Part shown: piece by piece, positions 13,089 to 25,439 of the stretch
How positions within the stretch are numbered: position 1 is the stretch's first letter
How the letters are laid out: every line of letters begins with the position of its first letter
Origin: Gnetum montanum
Lineage: Eukaryota > Streptophyta > Gnetopsida > Gnetales > Gnetaceae
Assembly: GCA_015680685.1 (NCBI GenBank)
Contig: MNCI01025182.1
Location: 20,434-84,433, forward strand
DNA: 64,000 nt
Reading direction: 5' to 3'
The notes under the pieces: model-generated
What the model saw: the letters and a program-made list of their open reading frames with translations, nothing else
What the model was told of the DNA's origin: nothing
Databases searched by the model: none
Made by a program: the position numbers and the translations under genes

Positions 13089-14073
13089 NNNNNNNNNNNN
13101 NNNNNNNNNNNNNNNNNNNNNNNNNNNNNNNNNNNNNNNNNNNNNNNNNNNNNNNNNNNNNNNNNNNNNNNNNNNNNNNNNNNNNNNNNNNNNNNNNNNN
13201 NNNNNNNNNNNNNNNNNNNNNNNNNNNNNNNNNNNNNNNNNNNNNNNNNNNNNNNNNNNNNNNNNNNNNNNNNNNNNNNNNNNNNNNNNNNNNNNNNNNN
13301 NNNNNNNNNNNNNNNNNNNNNNNNNNNNNNNNNNNNNNNNNNNNNNNNNNNNNNNNNNNNNNNNNNNNNNNNNNNNNNNNNNNNNNNNNNNNNNNNNNNN
13401 NNNNNNNNNNNNNNNNNNNNNNNNNNNNNNNNNNNNNNNNNNNNNNNNNNNNNNNNNNNNNNNNNNNNNNNNNNNNNNNNNNNNNNNNNNNNNNNNNNNN
13501 NNNNNNNNNNNNNNNNNNNNNNNNNNNNNNNNNNNNNNNNNNNNNNNNNNNNNNNNNNNNNNNNNNNNNNNNNNNNNNNNNNNNNNNNNNNNNNNNNNNN
13601 NNNNNNNNNNNNNNNNNNNNNNNNNNNNNNNNNNNNNNNNNNNNNNNNNNNNNNNNNNNNNNNNNNNNNNNNNNNNNNNNNNNNNNNNNNNNNNNNNNNN
13701 NNNNNNNNNNNNNNNNNNNNNNNNNNNNNNNNNNNNNNNNNNNNNNNNNNNNNNNNNNNNNNNNNNNNNNNNNNNNNNNNNNNNNNNNNNNNNNNNNNNN
13801 NNNNNNNNNNNNNNNNNNNNNNNNNNNNNNNNNNNNNNNNNNNNNNNNNNNNNNNNNNNNNNNNNNNNNNNNNNNNNNNNNNNNNNNNNNNNNNNNNNNN
13901 NNNNNNNNNNNNNNNNNNNNNNNNNNNNNNNNNNNNNNNNNNNNNNNNNNNNNNNNNNNNNNNNNNNNNNNNNNNNNNNNNNNNNNNNNNNNNNNNNNNN
14001 NNNNNNNNNNNNNNNNNNNNNNNNNNNNNNNNNNNNNNNNNNNNNNNNNNNNNNNNNNNNNNNNNNNNNNNNN
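13089..14073. other. Assembly gap (985 N)
   Basis: A run of N inside element D, directly beside its conserved 250-base end. The long ORF reported across it is an artefact of the N. Confidence 0.99.
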
Positions 14074-14323
14074 AAACTTTCAACAACTCACAGTACTTGA
14101 CAAAGTTGGCTGAATCTCGTTGAAGTAAGTCATTTGTAGTTTACACACAACGCAATCGTTACATTTCACACAACCACATGCCGCAACAGCACACACACAT
14201 ACTCACATTAACTACTGAGTTTATTTGGAGGTATCTGGGCCTTAGTGTTGCCAGAGACCAGCAGGCACCTAAATCCTGTTTGAGGACACTCGTTGGCAGT
14301 CGCGTCCCAAATGGTCGCCAACA

Positions 14324-15017
14324 GAAACCATTGCAAGGTACTACATTGAGATAGAACTATCATATTTTTGATCATTCAAGGTGATTTCAACCTAATGATC
14401 AACAGGACACCTTGTTCTTGGTTCTCTTCCTAGTAGTGAAAGAAAAAATCACTTGTCATTTCATATTAAAGCTGAGTACTAATTTTATCATGCTTACTTT
14501 TCTTATAATTATGGGTTACATTTTTGCAAATATTGTACATGTCTTTTTTAATAAGAAAGATATCCTTCTTTCTTGATAGCCCACATGCCTATCCTTTCTT
14601 AAAAATATCTTTGATATACCTCTCATAGATGAGATCTATTGGTAATCCTTCTTTTCATAAACACACTATCTTTTGATGCACCTCACTAGAAATGTGTATG
14701 GATTGTGAGTGTATATGATTTATTTCTTTATATATAACACATGCATCATGATTAGTTCCTCTCATATAGCAAACTATGAAATGACATTGACAACTAGTCT
14801 TTTTTCCAATCTTATTTCTTTTTCTACCTTTCCTAGGTGCTATCCTTGTAGTAACATTTGGTCCATATGGGCAATGATAACTCATAAAAAAACATATTCA
14901 AACAAGGGTCGTAGTCTTCTAAATTGGACATCTTTGTATTATAAGACATTATTAGATAAATACAAAATAGTAGTGAGTAACTTATGTTATGCAACTTGTG
15001 TAATGGTTTGCCCATGA
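14324..15017 (-). pseudogene. MULE-type transposase relic, N-terminal part (FAR1-like)
   Basis: Read on the minus strand from 15017: TKCYYKDS, then after a frameshift SYHCPYGPNVTTRI, GRKRNKIGKKTSCQCHFIV and NHDACVIYKEINHIHSQ. This is the Cys/His and basic pattern of the FAR1-like DNA-binding region found before MULE cores. It is followed, with further stops, by GLSRKKDIFLIKKDMYNICK (about 14500-14600), which fits the linker block FLTKKDxxNI of the same family. The frame is cut at 14323 by element D and resumes at 11773. MULE transposases move DNA transposons with terminal inverted repeats and a target duplication of about 9 bp; no such ends could be fixed here. Confidence 0.6.
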
Positions 15018-15899
15018 GTGAGTCTCCTTTGTCGATTTCTATTTTTTTGAAAGTTCTATAGAAAAATTTATAAGGAAAGATCTCATTCTTCTATTCACAT
15101 AAAATCATCTATTTTTTCTCTATACATTCAAGCAAATGCATCTTCATAGAAATAAGATAATCAAATATCATCTTTTGACAAATGCCTTGCTCAGGGATTT
15201 TGTATTTCTTATTGTCACGTAATTTTCCAAAAATTGGCATGCTTTCATCTTTCTTCATTTTTCAAAGATTTTATATAGTAAAAATTCAACATATCTATAT
15301 TTTAGATAGCATATTCATCAATTACGCAATATAAGTTGACTAAAATGAGAGCAAGTAGTGTACCTTATTAGCAATCACTATTATATAAGACTTACACTGC
15401 ATACAATCCATTTAGCATCACAAGATTAGACTTCAATGATAATGTCATTACTCATGAAATATTCTTCACTCCCTTGCCATGCTCAATGTTCTCTAGGATC
15501 CTAAATAAATGCAGAAAATGATGTAGTAAATTGGTAAACTATTCTAGAAATCTTACACAACATATTACCATTTAGCAGAGGTATATCTTCAAGCCCTTGA
15601 CCTTTTCAATGAAATATCTTTAGCAAGATTGGCCTTCACTACTCATGTAATGATTAATTCTCTTCACTACCATTCCATGCTCACATTCCTTCTACAATTT
15701 CTTTGCAAAAAATGAGATGGTAAATTGTTTGAGGTGGTTTTTATTTTTTACCTCATACCATGTGATATTGCCTTATGCATGTCACATATAGACTGTGATT
15801 TACATATAACAATGCAAATCATAGTTTCTTGGAAAGGTTACAAGGAGTTGTGAGTAGTACCATCCTGCATTTTGAAAAGTGTAAGCTAATGAGAGTAGT
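15018..15899. other. Region without a recognised gene
   Basis: AT-rich DNA upstream of the MULE relic on the minus strand. It could hold its 5' untranslated or N-terminal sequence, but no domain is visible. Confidence 0.35.
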
Positions 15900-16840
15900 A
15901 GTCTCACGAAATTTCAACTAGAAGACAGTATGATCTTTTGGAAGGTCAAAAATGTTTGAAATTTATGCCCATCAAAAGGCATGGTACCTTTCGGAAGACT
16001 TTAGTACATGAACTATGAGAAGTTATGAGTAGCATGAGCTCGTACTCTTTGTAGCATATAAAAAAACCCTAGTGTATCACAACTAAAACTAAAAATTAAG
16101 AATTGAGGCATAATAACCTCTTAGGATACTAACACTTATATTGTAAACTTAATATTTAATTCAAAAAGTTATGAATATTCGTTAGATGATCATTAAGTAT
16201 GATGAGTTGGAAACCTAGGTATGACATTAGGAATCATAAAAGTTTTCATGTTTGATAAATCAAAATAACTAATCTAATGGGTCCAACTTTAGCCTCATGT
16301 TACCTGTCATCTATTGCAAGAGGCTTAAGAGTTATGATTATCTGTTGAAAGAGTACTAGCTTTTTCTTGCATCTATTTCATATAGGTATAGTAGGTTACA
16401 TAAGAACTAGAAATTAAGGCAATTATTGATATGAAAAAAATACTCAAAATGTATAATAGCTAAGACTAAAAATTACAACCTGAGGCACAAGAATCTCTTG
16501 GAATACCATCACTTGTATTGTAAACTTAGCATTTGATTGGAAAAGTTATGAATAGTCATTAGATGAAGGTTAAGTATGATAACTTGGAAACGTAAGAAGG
16601 ACATTAAGAATCATAAAAGTTTTCATGCTTAAAGTTAGATGAAGATTAAGTGTAAAAACTTGGAAATGTAAGAAGGAAATTATGATTTAATGTTAGATCT
16701 TCATTTAAACATTGTGTTACATTGGGCATAAACCATAGCATTACCTTGTAGTGACACTGGAAGTCAAAATGGTCATCTGGAAGATGAAAAATTCTTGTAA
16801 TTTTGGCCTACCAGAAGGCATGAAACATTTAAGAAGTTTG
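15900..16840. repeat. Imperfect large duplication
   Basis: A block containing CACTTRTATTGTAAACTTARYATTTRATT, AAAAGTTATGAATA and AATCATAAAAGTTTTCATG occurs at about 16085-16250 and again at about 16485-16640. A second shared block (GGTCATCTGGAAGATGAAAAAT / GATCTTTTGGAAGGTCAAAAAT followed by AGAAGGCATG) occurs at about 15920-16000 and 16765-16830. Together they suggest one or two larger duplications at the edge of array 2. Confidence 0.5.
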
Positions 16841-18461
16841 GTTCAGGTGGAGTGAAAGATGATATAAGTAGGTTTGAAACTCTAAGTAATTATTCCCTCT
16901 CAGAAGGGTTGAATGCTTTTTGGACGACCTTTTATCTTCTGGAGGGTGCTAGTATGCACTTCCTCATAGTTTACTTAGACCTTGTTGTTAGATGATCCTA
17001 TGCCTTTCAAAAGCCACAAACTCCAAGAAATTATTACCTATCAAAAGATTTGAATGCCTTTTGGATGATCTTTTGCCTTCCAAATGACTATCTACCTTCT
17101 AGTAGCCTCAAACTCCAAGAAATTATTCCCTTCTAGAAGGTTTGAATGCCTACTAGTTTGGACTATAGGAGGGTGCTAGTCACACTGGCTCATAGTTTAC
17201 CTAGAATTTGCTACTAGATGACCTTCTACGTTCTGAAAGCCATAGTCTCCAAGCAATTATTTCCTACTAGAAGGGATTACAGAAGGGTGCTAGTAGAATT
17301 GCCTTACAATTTAGGTGGTACTTACTATTAGATGATCCTTTACCTTCTAGAAGCCACAAAGTTCAAGAAATTATTAATTACAAGAAAGTTTGAATGTCTT
17401 CTAGTAGTAATTGTTAAAGGGTGCTAGTCACACATCCTTGCAATTTACCAAGACCTTGTGGCCAAATGATCCTCTACATTCTAGAAGCCATAATCTTCAA
17501 GAAATTATTTGTAATTGGAAGGTCTTAATGCCTCCTAGATGATCTTTTACCTTCTAGATGATCCTTTTCCTTTCATTAGGCGTAAACTCCAAGTAATTAT
17601 TCCCTTTCAAAAGGTCTGAGTACCTTCCGATAGGGATTGCGGGAGGGTGCTAGTCACACTTCATCGTAATTTACCTAGACTTTGCAATTAGATGAGCCTC
17701 TACTTTTTGATAGCCTCAAACTCTAAAATTTTTTTTCTTCTATAAGGGATGAGTACCTTTCAGTAGGGATTGTAGAAGAGTGCTGGTCACACATCCTCAT
17801 AGTTTACCAAGACCTTCCTACTAGATGATCCTTTACCTTCCAAAAGCCATAATCTCGAAGTGATTATTCACAACCAGATGGCCTTAATGTATTTTGGTTG
17901 ATCTTCTACCTTCTAGTTGACCCTCTACCTTTTGGTAGCCTCAAACTCCAAGCAATTAGTCCCTTTAAAAAGGTTTGAGTGCCTTCTGGTAGAGATTGCG
18001 AGAGGGTGCTAGTCACACTTCCTTATAGTTTAGCTAGACCTTGCAACTGAATGATCCTCTATCTTCTGATAGCCTTAAACTCCAATCAATTATTCCCTTC
18101 TAGAAGGTTTAAGTACCTTCTAGGAGAGACTATAGGAGGGTGCTAGTCACAGATCCTCGTAGTTTACCAAGACATTGCTATTAGATGATCCTCTGCCTTT
18201 TGAAAGCCACAATCTCTAAGCAATTATTCGTAATTGAAAGGTCTCAATGCCTTTTGGAAGGTAGCCTCAAACACCAAGCAATTTTTCCCTTTTGGAAGGT
18301 TTGAGTGCCTTCTGGTAGGGATTGCAGAAGGATGCTAGTCACACTTTATTTGCAGTTTACCTAGACCTTACTATTAGATGATCCTATGCATTCTGAAAGC
18401 GATAATATTCAAGAAATTATTCACAAATTGAAGGTCTTAATGCCTTTTGGATGATCATCTT
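16740..18461 (-). repeat. Tandem-repeat array 2, alternating units of about 225 and 134 bases
   Basis: The phrase GGGTGCTAGTCACACT and its variants occur near 16944, 17171, 17285, 17419, 17645, 17780, 18004, 18138 and 18330. Spacings alternate about 227, 114, 134, 226, 135, 224, 134, 192, so a higher-order period near 360 is visible between every second unit (for example 17419-17780 and 17645-18004). The unit is that of array 1 in opposite orientation; short units lack roughly half. Element G splits the array at 18461, and matching repeat sequence resumes at 34978. Confidence 0.8.
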
Positions 18462-19388
18462 TGATGAGTGGCAAGGTACCCCCTATGCCCAACCATAAAA
18501 ATCACAAGCATTCATGCACAATCTAATCAAATTTCATGGATGGGACTAGTTGTGGCATCTACATTGTTATGTCTTGATCACATTTTGCTATCTTTCCACT
18601 TGGACTAGTGGTAGCTTTGTTATGTATGGTTTAGGCCAAAGTGAGGCATATGATAATTGATGCTATTGTAGGCTTATGCTACTCCTAATGATAATAAAGA
18701 AATCAATTATTTAAACTAATTAACAATGAAAAGTAAAGTCTAAACTAGCTTATGAGTGATGAGTGTCTATTTCCATCTTGTCATACACATCTTGAACCCA
18801 CGTATCCACTATTGGGATTACCAAATGCTATGCTAGTAGGCGAACCAAGTAATAACGATGCTAGGATTATCAAGCAAATATGTGTTTATGCTTGAAACTG
18901 GTCACACTCATTCTACCAATTCATTAATATGCATGGAAACATAATATTAACTAAGTACATGAAAAGTAAATGGCATGGAAAGTAAATCTAATCTAAGTCA
19001 GAGTGTTGTAATGAATAAGAATCAATCTTGATCTTTATTTTTATTCATGGAATGTGTCCAAGTACATTGCCACTTGAATANGTTATTCATGGAATGTGTC
19101 CAAGTACATTGCCACTTGAATAAGACATAATACAACTGACTTAGATCCACACTGTAGGCACTCACTATCTATTCTCTAAGACTACAAAATAAAATTGCAA
19201 TATTTTGGCTACTCTATTGACTAACTTATGTCCAAACCATGCACTCAAGCACTATATTTATAGGCCAACACACATGCCACAATATTGGATATTTGACATT
19301 GCTTCTTGGGCCCTGATATTGGGTATCTGATATTAGGGCTCCAATATCAAATATCCAATATTGGAGCTAGATAAAACATGATTCATCA
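18462..19388 (-). repeat. Left LTR (3' LTR) of element G
   Basis: 927 bases, matching 24082-24594 plus 34637-34977. A TATA box on the minus strand (TATAAATA, reverse of 19255-19262) lies just inside a cluster of AATATTGGATATC-like words at 19285-19370. A single N at 19081 sits between two exact copies of a 40-base stretch (about 19040-19080 and 19083-19122), probably an assembly fault. Confidence 0.8.
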
Positions 19389-21200
19389 TACTCCCATGAC
19401 TAAATAAAAAACTCATTCTCAAGTGAAAAAAAGGGGGGAATAAGTCCCTTATAAAATATTAGGAAGGTATGGGATTATTGACTAATATGTAAACTATTGA
19501 CTGACTCTAAGTGCCACATTACAAAATTTTATTTGAGTGGATATATTCAAAATGATAGAGTGACAAAAACATTAGAGAGACATTGAAGATTACAAAATTT
19601 ATAGAGGTCTTTAAGAATCCACTGAAGATGATTCTTCTTGATGCTGCTAGTGGTGGTAGACTTTTAACCTTGATTATTATGTCGATGCTTCTTTGGTTAT
19701 GTAGAACATTCTTAAAGGATGGACTAAAATTTCTTCTCATTATCCCATGGATCTAGTAAATATGTAAAGTTTGAGCTGCTATCTTGTATGTGCTACAATT
19801 TGTCCATNCAATGTGTCCATGGGCATATCCTTTGTTGTCCCCCTCTTGGCTTTGTTTTTGTTCTTGGAAAAAGACCTTCTTCCTTAGGCATTTTTTAGCA
19901 TCACTTGTAGTCACCAAAGGATCAGCATTAGTTTTGGTGAATTTTCATTAATAATTAACTCATTTCATATCCCTTAGTTTTTTAAGCATAAGGTGATTAT
20001 AGCATACTATGCCCAAGGCTATGAGGTAACTAAAATCATCAAGCTATTAGTTACCATGATGTTCAAAAATAGGATGTTAGAAAAATTTCAAGGTAGACAT
20101 CCCTAGCCCCCATGACTAATAAGAAAAACTCCAGAAGCACATAAGTTTTTGANACAAAACCAAAAGGCTCATAATCACATATAATAGTAAGGTGAATAAT
20201 GAGATGAGAAGGGATTACAGAGATCAGGATGTAAGGTACCTAACCATGTCCACAATAGGTTCTTATGAAAATTGTGACTAAATGATTAACATACCTATCC
20301 ATCCAAGTTCAAACCAATTCCATACCATGAATAACCTCGCATTAATGTGTTTCTTCTTGTTAGTCACCATGGATTCACAACCACCTTAAAAAATAATCAT
20401 CACTCCAAAAAGAGAAGAAAAGAGAATAAGGAAGGAAGGGCCTTATTGAGAGGGTGCCTTTAGGCATGGGTAACATGTCTTTCTAGCCCCATAAGTAATC
20501 CTTGTGGCCCATTATTATGTCTAAAGGATGTGCTTTGAATTCCCATTATTTTTTTTCTCTTTTTAATTATGTTTAATTTTTTTCATGGGAACCACACCAT
20601 GCAAAGACTTTTAGCTTCCTATTATTGGTTGATGGATGAGTGATGATACATTCTAAGAGGAGTCATAAAATACATGAAGGAAGTTAAGAAGAAAACCCAA
20701 CAAGTTCCCTTGAGGTCACACCCTTTGTCATTCCTACTTGGTCATTTCCTCTTTCTTTAAGGCACAATGATCATTGATAAATTTTAGTTTCATGAAAAAG
20801 AACCAAATTATTTTCATGATAAAGACCTTTTATTCATAGAACTAGAGGAATGGATGAGGTGGTCTCACTGCTGTACAAAATTACTTACCCAATCATCTTG
20901 ATAGCATACCACAAAAACCCAACACATAGCATTCACCTCTTCATCATGATTGGAAATATTATTAACAGAAGCATAAAAAGAAACATTCATAAAATATATA
21001 GAAAATGACTCAAGAAAAGAGATAAATATAAAGAAAAGAAAAATATTAAGAAATGAAAAACTTTTTAAGAATTAGAAAATTTTGGAAAAAAATAGGAAAA
21101 TGTTAAAAAATTTTAAAACAAAAAAGTGAAAAACAGTTATTAGTTCTTGACCTAGGATGGAGCATCTTCCCCCATGACTAATATTATGGTTACACATTTG
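19389..21200 (-). other. Non-coding 3' region of element G
   Basis: No coding signal. The part near 20460-20540 (GGCATGGGTAACATGTCTTTCTAG) matches, inverted, the 3' region of F near 32600-32640, confirming that G and F share their 3' untranslated segment. Single N bases stand at 19807 and 20153. Confidence 0.6.
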
Positions 21201-24081
21201 AGAGATGGATAGCTCAATCCCCTAGTTATAAACCACTGGTTTCCCATCTATCATCATTGTTGAATTAATTAATTGTGTGGTAATACATCTATCATTGGTG
21301 GTAGTTTTATTTGGATCATTCAGAGATGTATCTTCATCTGAACTTGAAGGTATTTCTATTTTGGGGGATCTGGATGTGTTTGCTTCTTCTTCTTTGTTTT
21401 CTATTTTAATTCCCAAGTCTCTATGTTTAATATCCTTTTCTGGTGTATAATTAGAGTGTAAGATATCTATGTCTAAGTCCTCTGTTTGGTCCATTTTCTT
21501 AAGTCTAGAACTAATAAGCAGATCAATTACCTTCATGCATCTTTGAAATAGTTTTATATTCTCATTTTCAAGCCACTGGGTGTCTTCTAGTTTAGTGGCC
21601 ATTACATAGACTGGTTTTTGCTCACACACTTGTTCCTTAGATTTGTTGTGGGTTGTGTTAATATTTTGAATTTTCAGTCCATAATTGCACCCTTTACTAT
21701 TAGTGATGCATGGATTTTCCTATATCTCCACTATGATAAGTTCATCATTTATGTCTTGGGGTTAGAGTGGTAATGGTTGTTGGCTTTTTTATATGATTAG
21801 GATACATCATTCCAGTGAGGAAGGTTGCTGCATTAGATTGGCCTTGTGCTAGTTTTGATGAGTTGGTAGGTCCATGAGTGTTTCTCTTACACATGGGAAC
21901 CATCCTAAAGAAAGGACATTTTCTAGATTTTGGTGGAGATCTACTGGCATTATCATTTCTGTATATGTTCATAGCACAAGTGACATTCTCTTGTTAATGT
22001 CATGGTGCTAAACCTTCCTGTGTTGCTGGTGGTGACATATGGTGGAGGGAAGTATGAGAATATTGAGAATATGATGAAGGGCGAGAGGCATGAAGTGGTG
22101 ATCCTTAAGAAGATGTCATGGGTCAATGATATTTAGGAGTGTGGTAGTAGTGATTTGAGGTAGACAAAGTGGAACTAGTTAGGGAAATAGGTTGTTGAAC
22201 ATAATATCCATATGGGTTTGGCTAACAATAACGGTAGTGCTGGTTTGATGATGGCCTTCCCCATGACTGTGGGTTTTGAAATTGCATTGGATGATAGTAT
22301 TGAGGTTGGCAATAAGTCCTACTAGAATATTACAGTTGGTTGTAGGACTACCTATAATTACCTTGTGAGAAAGGTAATTTTCTAGGCATTTGCTTTTGTA
22401 TGAACTTGGTATTCAATGCAAAAGCCCAAAACTCATGTAGATGTAACATGATTGGGTAATAGCCCTTCGAATATTCATATATGCAAATGTCACATCCATC
22501 ATATTCTTTAGTGGTTGAGTCTATATCCTCTTCTTCAACAGCCATTTTCCCTTTCTATTGATTAGTGTTATTACCTATCTCTTGGTCCCTTTTCCTCCTT
22601 TAGTTGTGATCAATTGATTTGTTTTGCATTACTCTCTCCTCTTCAATTTCTATGTAAGTTGTAACTTTCTCAATTATCCATTCCAACATCTTATCTAGCT
22701 TTGCTTCAAGCGCATCGATAGACTTTTGTATTAGCAAGTTTTATTGTGAATTCACCTTATCGAGAGCTACCTCTTTGTCCTTATCATAGATGTGAACCTT
22801 CTTCTTTTGAAGAATTGGATCTCAGTGATATTTCTCAACATTCTTCCATTTCCATAGCTATCCTTCTTCTTTTTCCACATTCTTGATTAGCTCTTAGATC
22901 TAATGGATTCCTAGCTCATATAATTGACCTTAAGCATACATCCCAAGGGTCTCTCTTGTTTGAATATGACGCCCATCTATGATGTGGAAAAGTTGCTTTT
23001 CTTGAGTGAAATCATGGCTGAGAAATCTATGTAGTAGTGAATAGTATCTATCTAAGGCCAAATTTAAGGGTTCATGACTTTCTTGCTATCATCCTTGGAT
23101 TTTTTTCTTAGGTTGGACACATTTGCATAGGTTTTGTATTTTTCATTGAAAATTTCCAACATTTTGGCCCACTGGTGGATGGAACTTGGTTCCAACAATC
23201 TCTACCAACTCTCAACTTTGTCTATTAGTGTCCTAGGGAAGAGCTTAAGCTTTTGCCACCTATTTTTGATATTTTGCGAGGAACAAGCATCATGGAAGGC
23301 TTGTAAGTGATGTTGTGGATTAGAATTATAGCCTCCCCTAAATTTAGAAATGTTTTTCATGTCAAGCCATTTGATGTGGTTGTCCCTTTGATGCCTTTGG
23401 GATATTTGAACTACCTCCCTTATCTATGTTAGGCCCCTACTAGCCAACAAGGGTTCATCTATGCCAAACATGTCATGATGATAATCTATATTTCTATTCA
23501 TCTAATTCTAATGATCTTGTCTATGCTCATTTTGATGTCTTTGATTTTTCCCTTGGGTTTGATTTCTATCTTTATCTTGACCCCATAGTGGGGCTCTATC
23601 TCTATACCTATGTTCATCTTCATTAGAACTACACATTGAAGAGGAAGAGGAATATGAAGAACTGGGAGAATCACCATGGCTTCTATAGTTCTCCCCATGG
23701 TTCCTCATTTATCTTGTCTAGGTTTAGAGAAGGTCCTAGGCCTTGAGGTCCTCCTTGATCTAGGACTTACTCCATCTCTTCTAGGATTATCTATAGCAAT
23801 TGATTGTAGTCCTTGCATGTAGTAAAAGTTGAATTGAGCATATGAAACCCCTACTTGAGGTTGTTCACTCCAATTCTCTTTAGTATAGAACCTACTATTT
23901 TTTCTATGAGTGTTTTCATCATACAATGCATTATTGGTCTTATGTGAAGAAGACACATTTTTATCATGTGTGACTTCAAATTTTAAAACTTTCTAAAAGA
24001 AAAATTATTAATACTTTTATAGCAATCATGTAAAATATAACTAATCTAGATAACTAACATCATCCCTAGTAATGATGTCAT
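21201..24081 (-). pseudogene. gag-type relic of element G
   Basis: Minus-strand coding relic read from about 23990 leftwards. An Arg/Ser-rich part (23498-23956) is followed by a gag-core-like stretch near 23180-23330 (HHLQAFHDACSSQNIKNRWQ and ISxHQWAKMLEIFNEKYK). Further down is a Cys/His piece at 22348-22545 (CDICIYEYSKGYYPI) that aligns with CDVCQYEHPMGCCPI in F at about 27385. The ORF at 21222-21629 (MCEQKPVYVMATKLEDTQWL at its start) has no recognised domain. Several stops and frameshifts. Gag proteins form the particle that packages element RNA. Confidence 0.55.
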
Positions 24082-24594
24082 TGATGTGCAGTGAGGTACC
24101 CCCTATGCCCAACCATATGAATCACAAGCATTCATGCATGATCCAATTGAATTTTGTGGATGGGACTAGTTCTGGCATCTAGATTATTATGTCTTGATCA
24201 TAGTTCACTATCTTCCCACTTATACTAGTGGTAGCTTTGTCATGTATGGTTTAGTCCAAAGTGAGGCATATGATAATTGATGTTGTTGTAGCTTTATGCT
24301 ACTCCTAATGATAATAAAGAAATCAATTATTTAAACTAATTAACAATAGAAAGTAATGTCTAAACTAGACTATGGGCAATGAGTGTTCATTTTCAACTTG
24401 TCATACACATCCTGAACTCATGTATCTGCTACTAGGATTACCAAGCGCTATGCTTCTAGGTGAACCAAGCAAGCACACTACTGGGATTACCAAGTGAATA
24501 CATGTTTACACTTGAAATTGATCACACTCATTCCACCAATTCATTAATATTCATGTAAAAATAAATATTAAGTATATGAAAAGTAAATGGCATG
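24082..24594 (-). repeat. Right LTR (5' LTR) of G, first part
   Basis: Starts TGATGTGCAGTGAGGTACCC, matching the left LTR of G from 18462, and is cut at 24594 by element F. The last five bases, GCATG, are duplicated after F. Confidence 0.8.
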
Positions 24595-25418
24595 TGATGA
24601 GTCATGTTTTGACATGCTTCGATATACCTGATATCAGAGCCCAAGATGAATTATTAGATATCCAATATCAAAGGGTATATGCTAGCCTATAAATATAGCA
24701 CTTGGCCTCATGATTTTGATATTAGTTTTTGTCATAGTTAGCAAAGCTTTTGCAATTTTTTTCTCTAGATTTAGAATATTTTCTTAGAGCCTACAACAAG
24801 AGTCTAAGTGTGTATGGATCTTTGTTGGAGCACAGATGTACCTGAGCACAGTAGTGTGATGGGAAAAAAAATGAACCCTTCTAATCATCATTGTAGCACT
24901 GAGAATAGATTAATGTTTCCTTGATGCATTTAATATTCATGCACTTCACTTTAATGCACTTTACTTAAGCAATTAATTTCTAGTTGTTAATGAACACAAG
25001 CATGACCACCTTGAGCATATGTGTAGCATGTGGTAACTCAGAAATGCTTAACATTGGGTAACCTAGTAGGGATATATGTGTTTAGAATGTGTCTAGGAAA
25101 GTCGGATGGGTACTTATGTTAGGCTAGCTAGGTAATAGATGAATTAGATCTTAAATTACTTTACCTTTCATTCTTGTTGTAGGTGATTAAACTTATAAAA
25201 TACAAAATGATAAAAATCACATGCCTCGGTTGCACTTAATCATATACTTGTACTTCACAAGTGGAATTGAGAAGACACCGAATGTTCTCAATGTCCATTT
25301 CACTTCCTATAAAAAGTAGTGCATTGAAGAACTATAGGTCCATAAAATTCAACTGGACCGATTGTGAATACCTTATTGATTTGTATGGTTGGACGTAGGG
25401 GTATCTCGCCACTCATCA
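24595..25418 (+). repeat. 5' LTR of element F
   Basis: 824 bases, matching 33792-34631. A TATA box TATAAATA at 24688-24695 follows a set of ATATC/GATAT words (24630-24675). This is the likely RNA polymerase II promoter of the element. Confidence 0.85.
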
Positions 25419-25419
25419 T

Positions 25420-25437
25420 TAGCATCATTACTGGGGA
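25420..25437 (+). promoter_or_regulatory. Decayed primer-binding site of F
   Basis: TAGCATCATTACTGGGGA starts two bases after the 5' LTR. It differs from the tRNA-Asp-type site known from Athila/Tat elements (TGGCGCCGTTGCCGGGGA) only by C-to-T and G-to-A changes. The copy in G (near 24064-24081, minus strand) is changed in a similar way. Confidence 0.55.
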
Positions 25438-25439
25438 TG

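Larger units (their letters stand above)
11774..14323 (-). mobile_element. Family X copy D, 2.55 kb, inserted in the MULE relic
   Basis: The ends are TGTTGGC at 11774 and GCCAACA at 14317-14323, flanked by the direct repeat GAAAC at 11769-11773 and 14324-14328. The right 250 bases (14074-14323) are an inverted, near-identical copy of the left end of element C (48759-49010). The left 30 bases match the inverted right end of C. The rest is unrelated to the interior of C. Positions 13089-14073 are an assembly gap of N. TG...CA ends with a 5-bp duplication are the signature of an LTR-type integrase, so this may be a solo LTR or LTR-derived unit. The element interrupts the MULE coding sequence. 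Confidence 0.75.

Noticed and set aside
13085-14086. Long minus-strand ORF of 333 codons
   Set aside because: Made almost wholly of N; an artefact of the gap.
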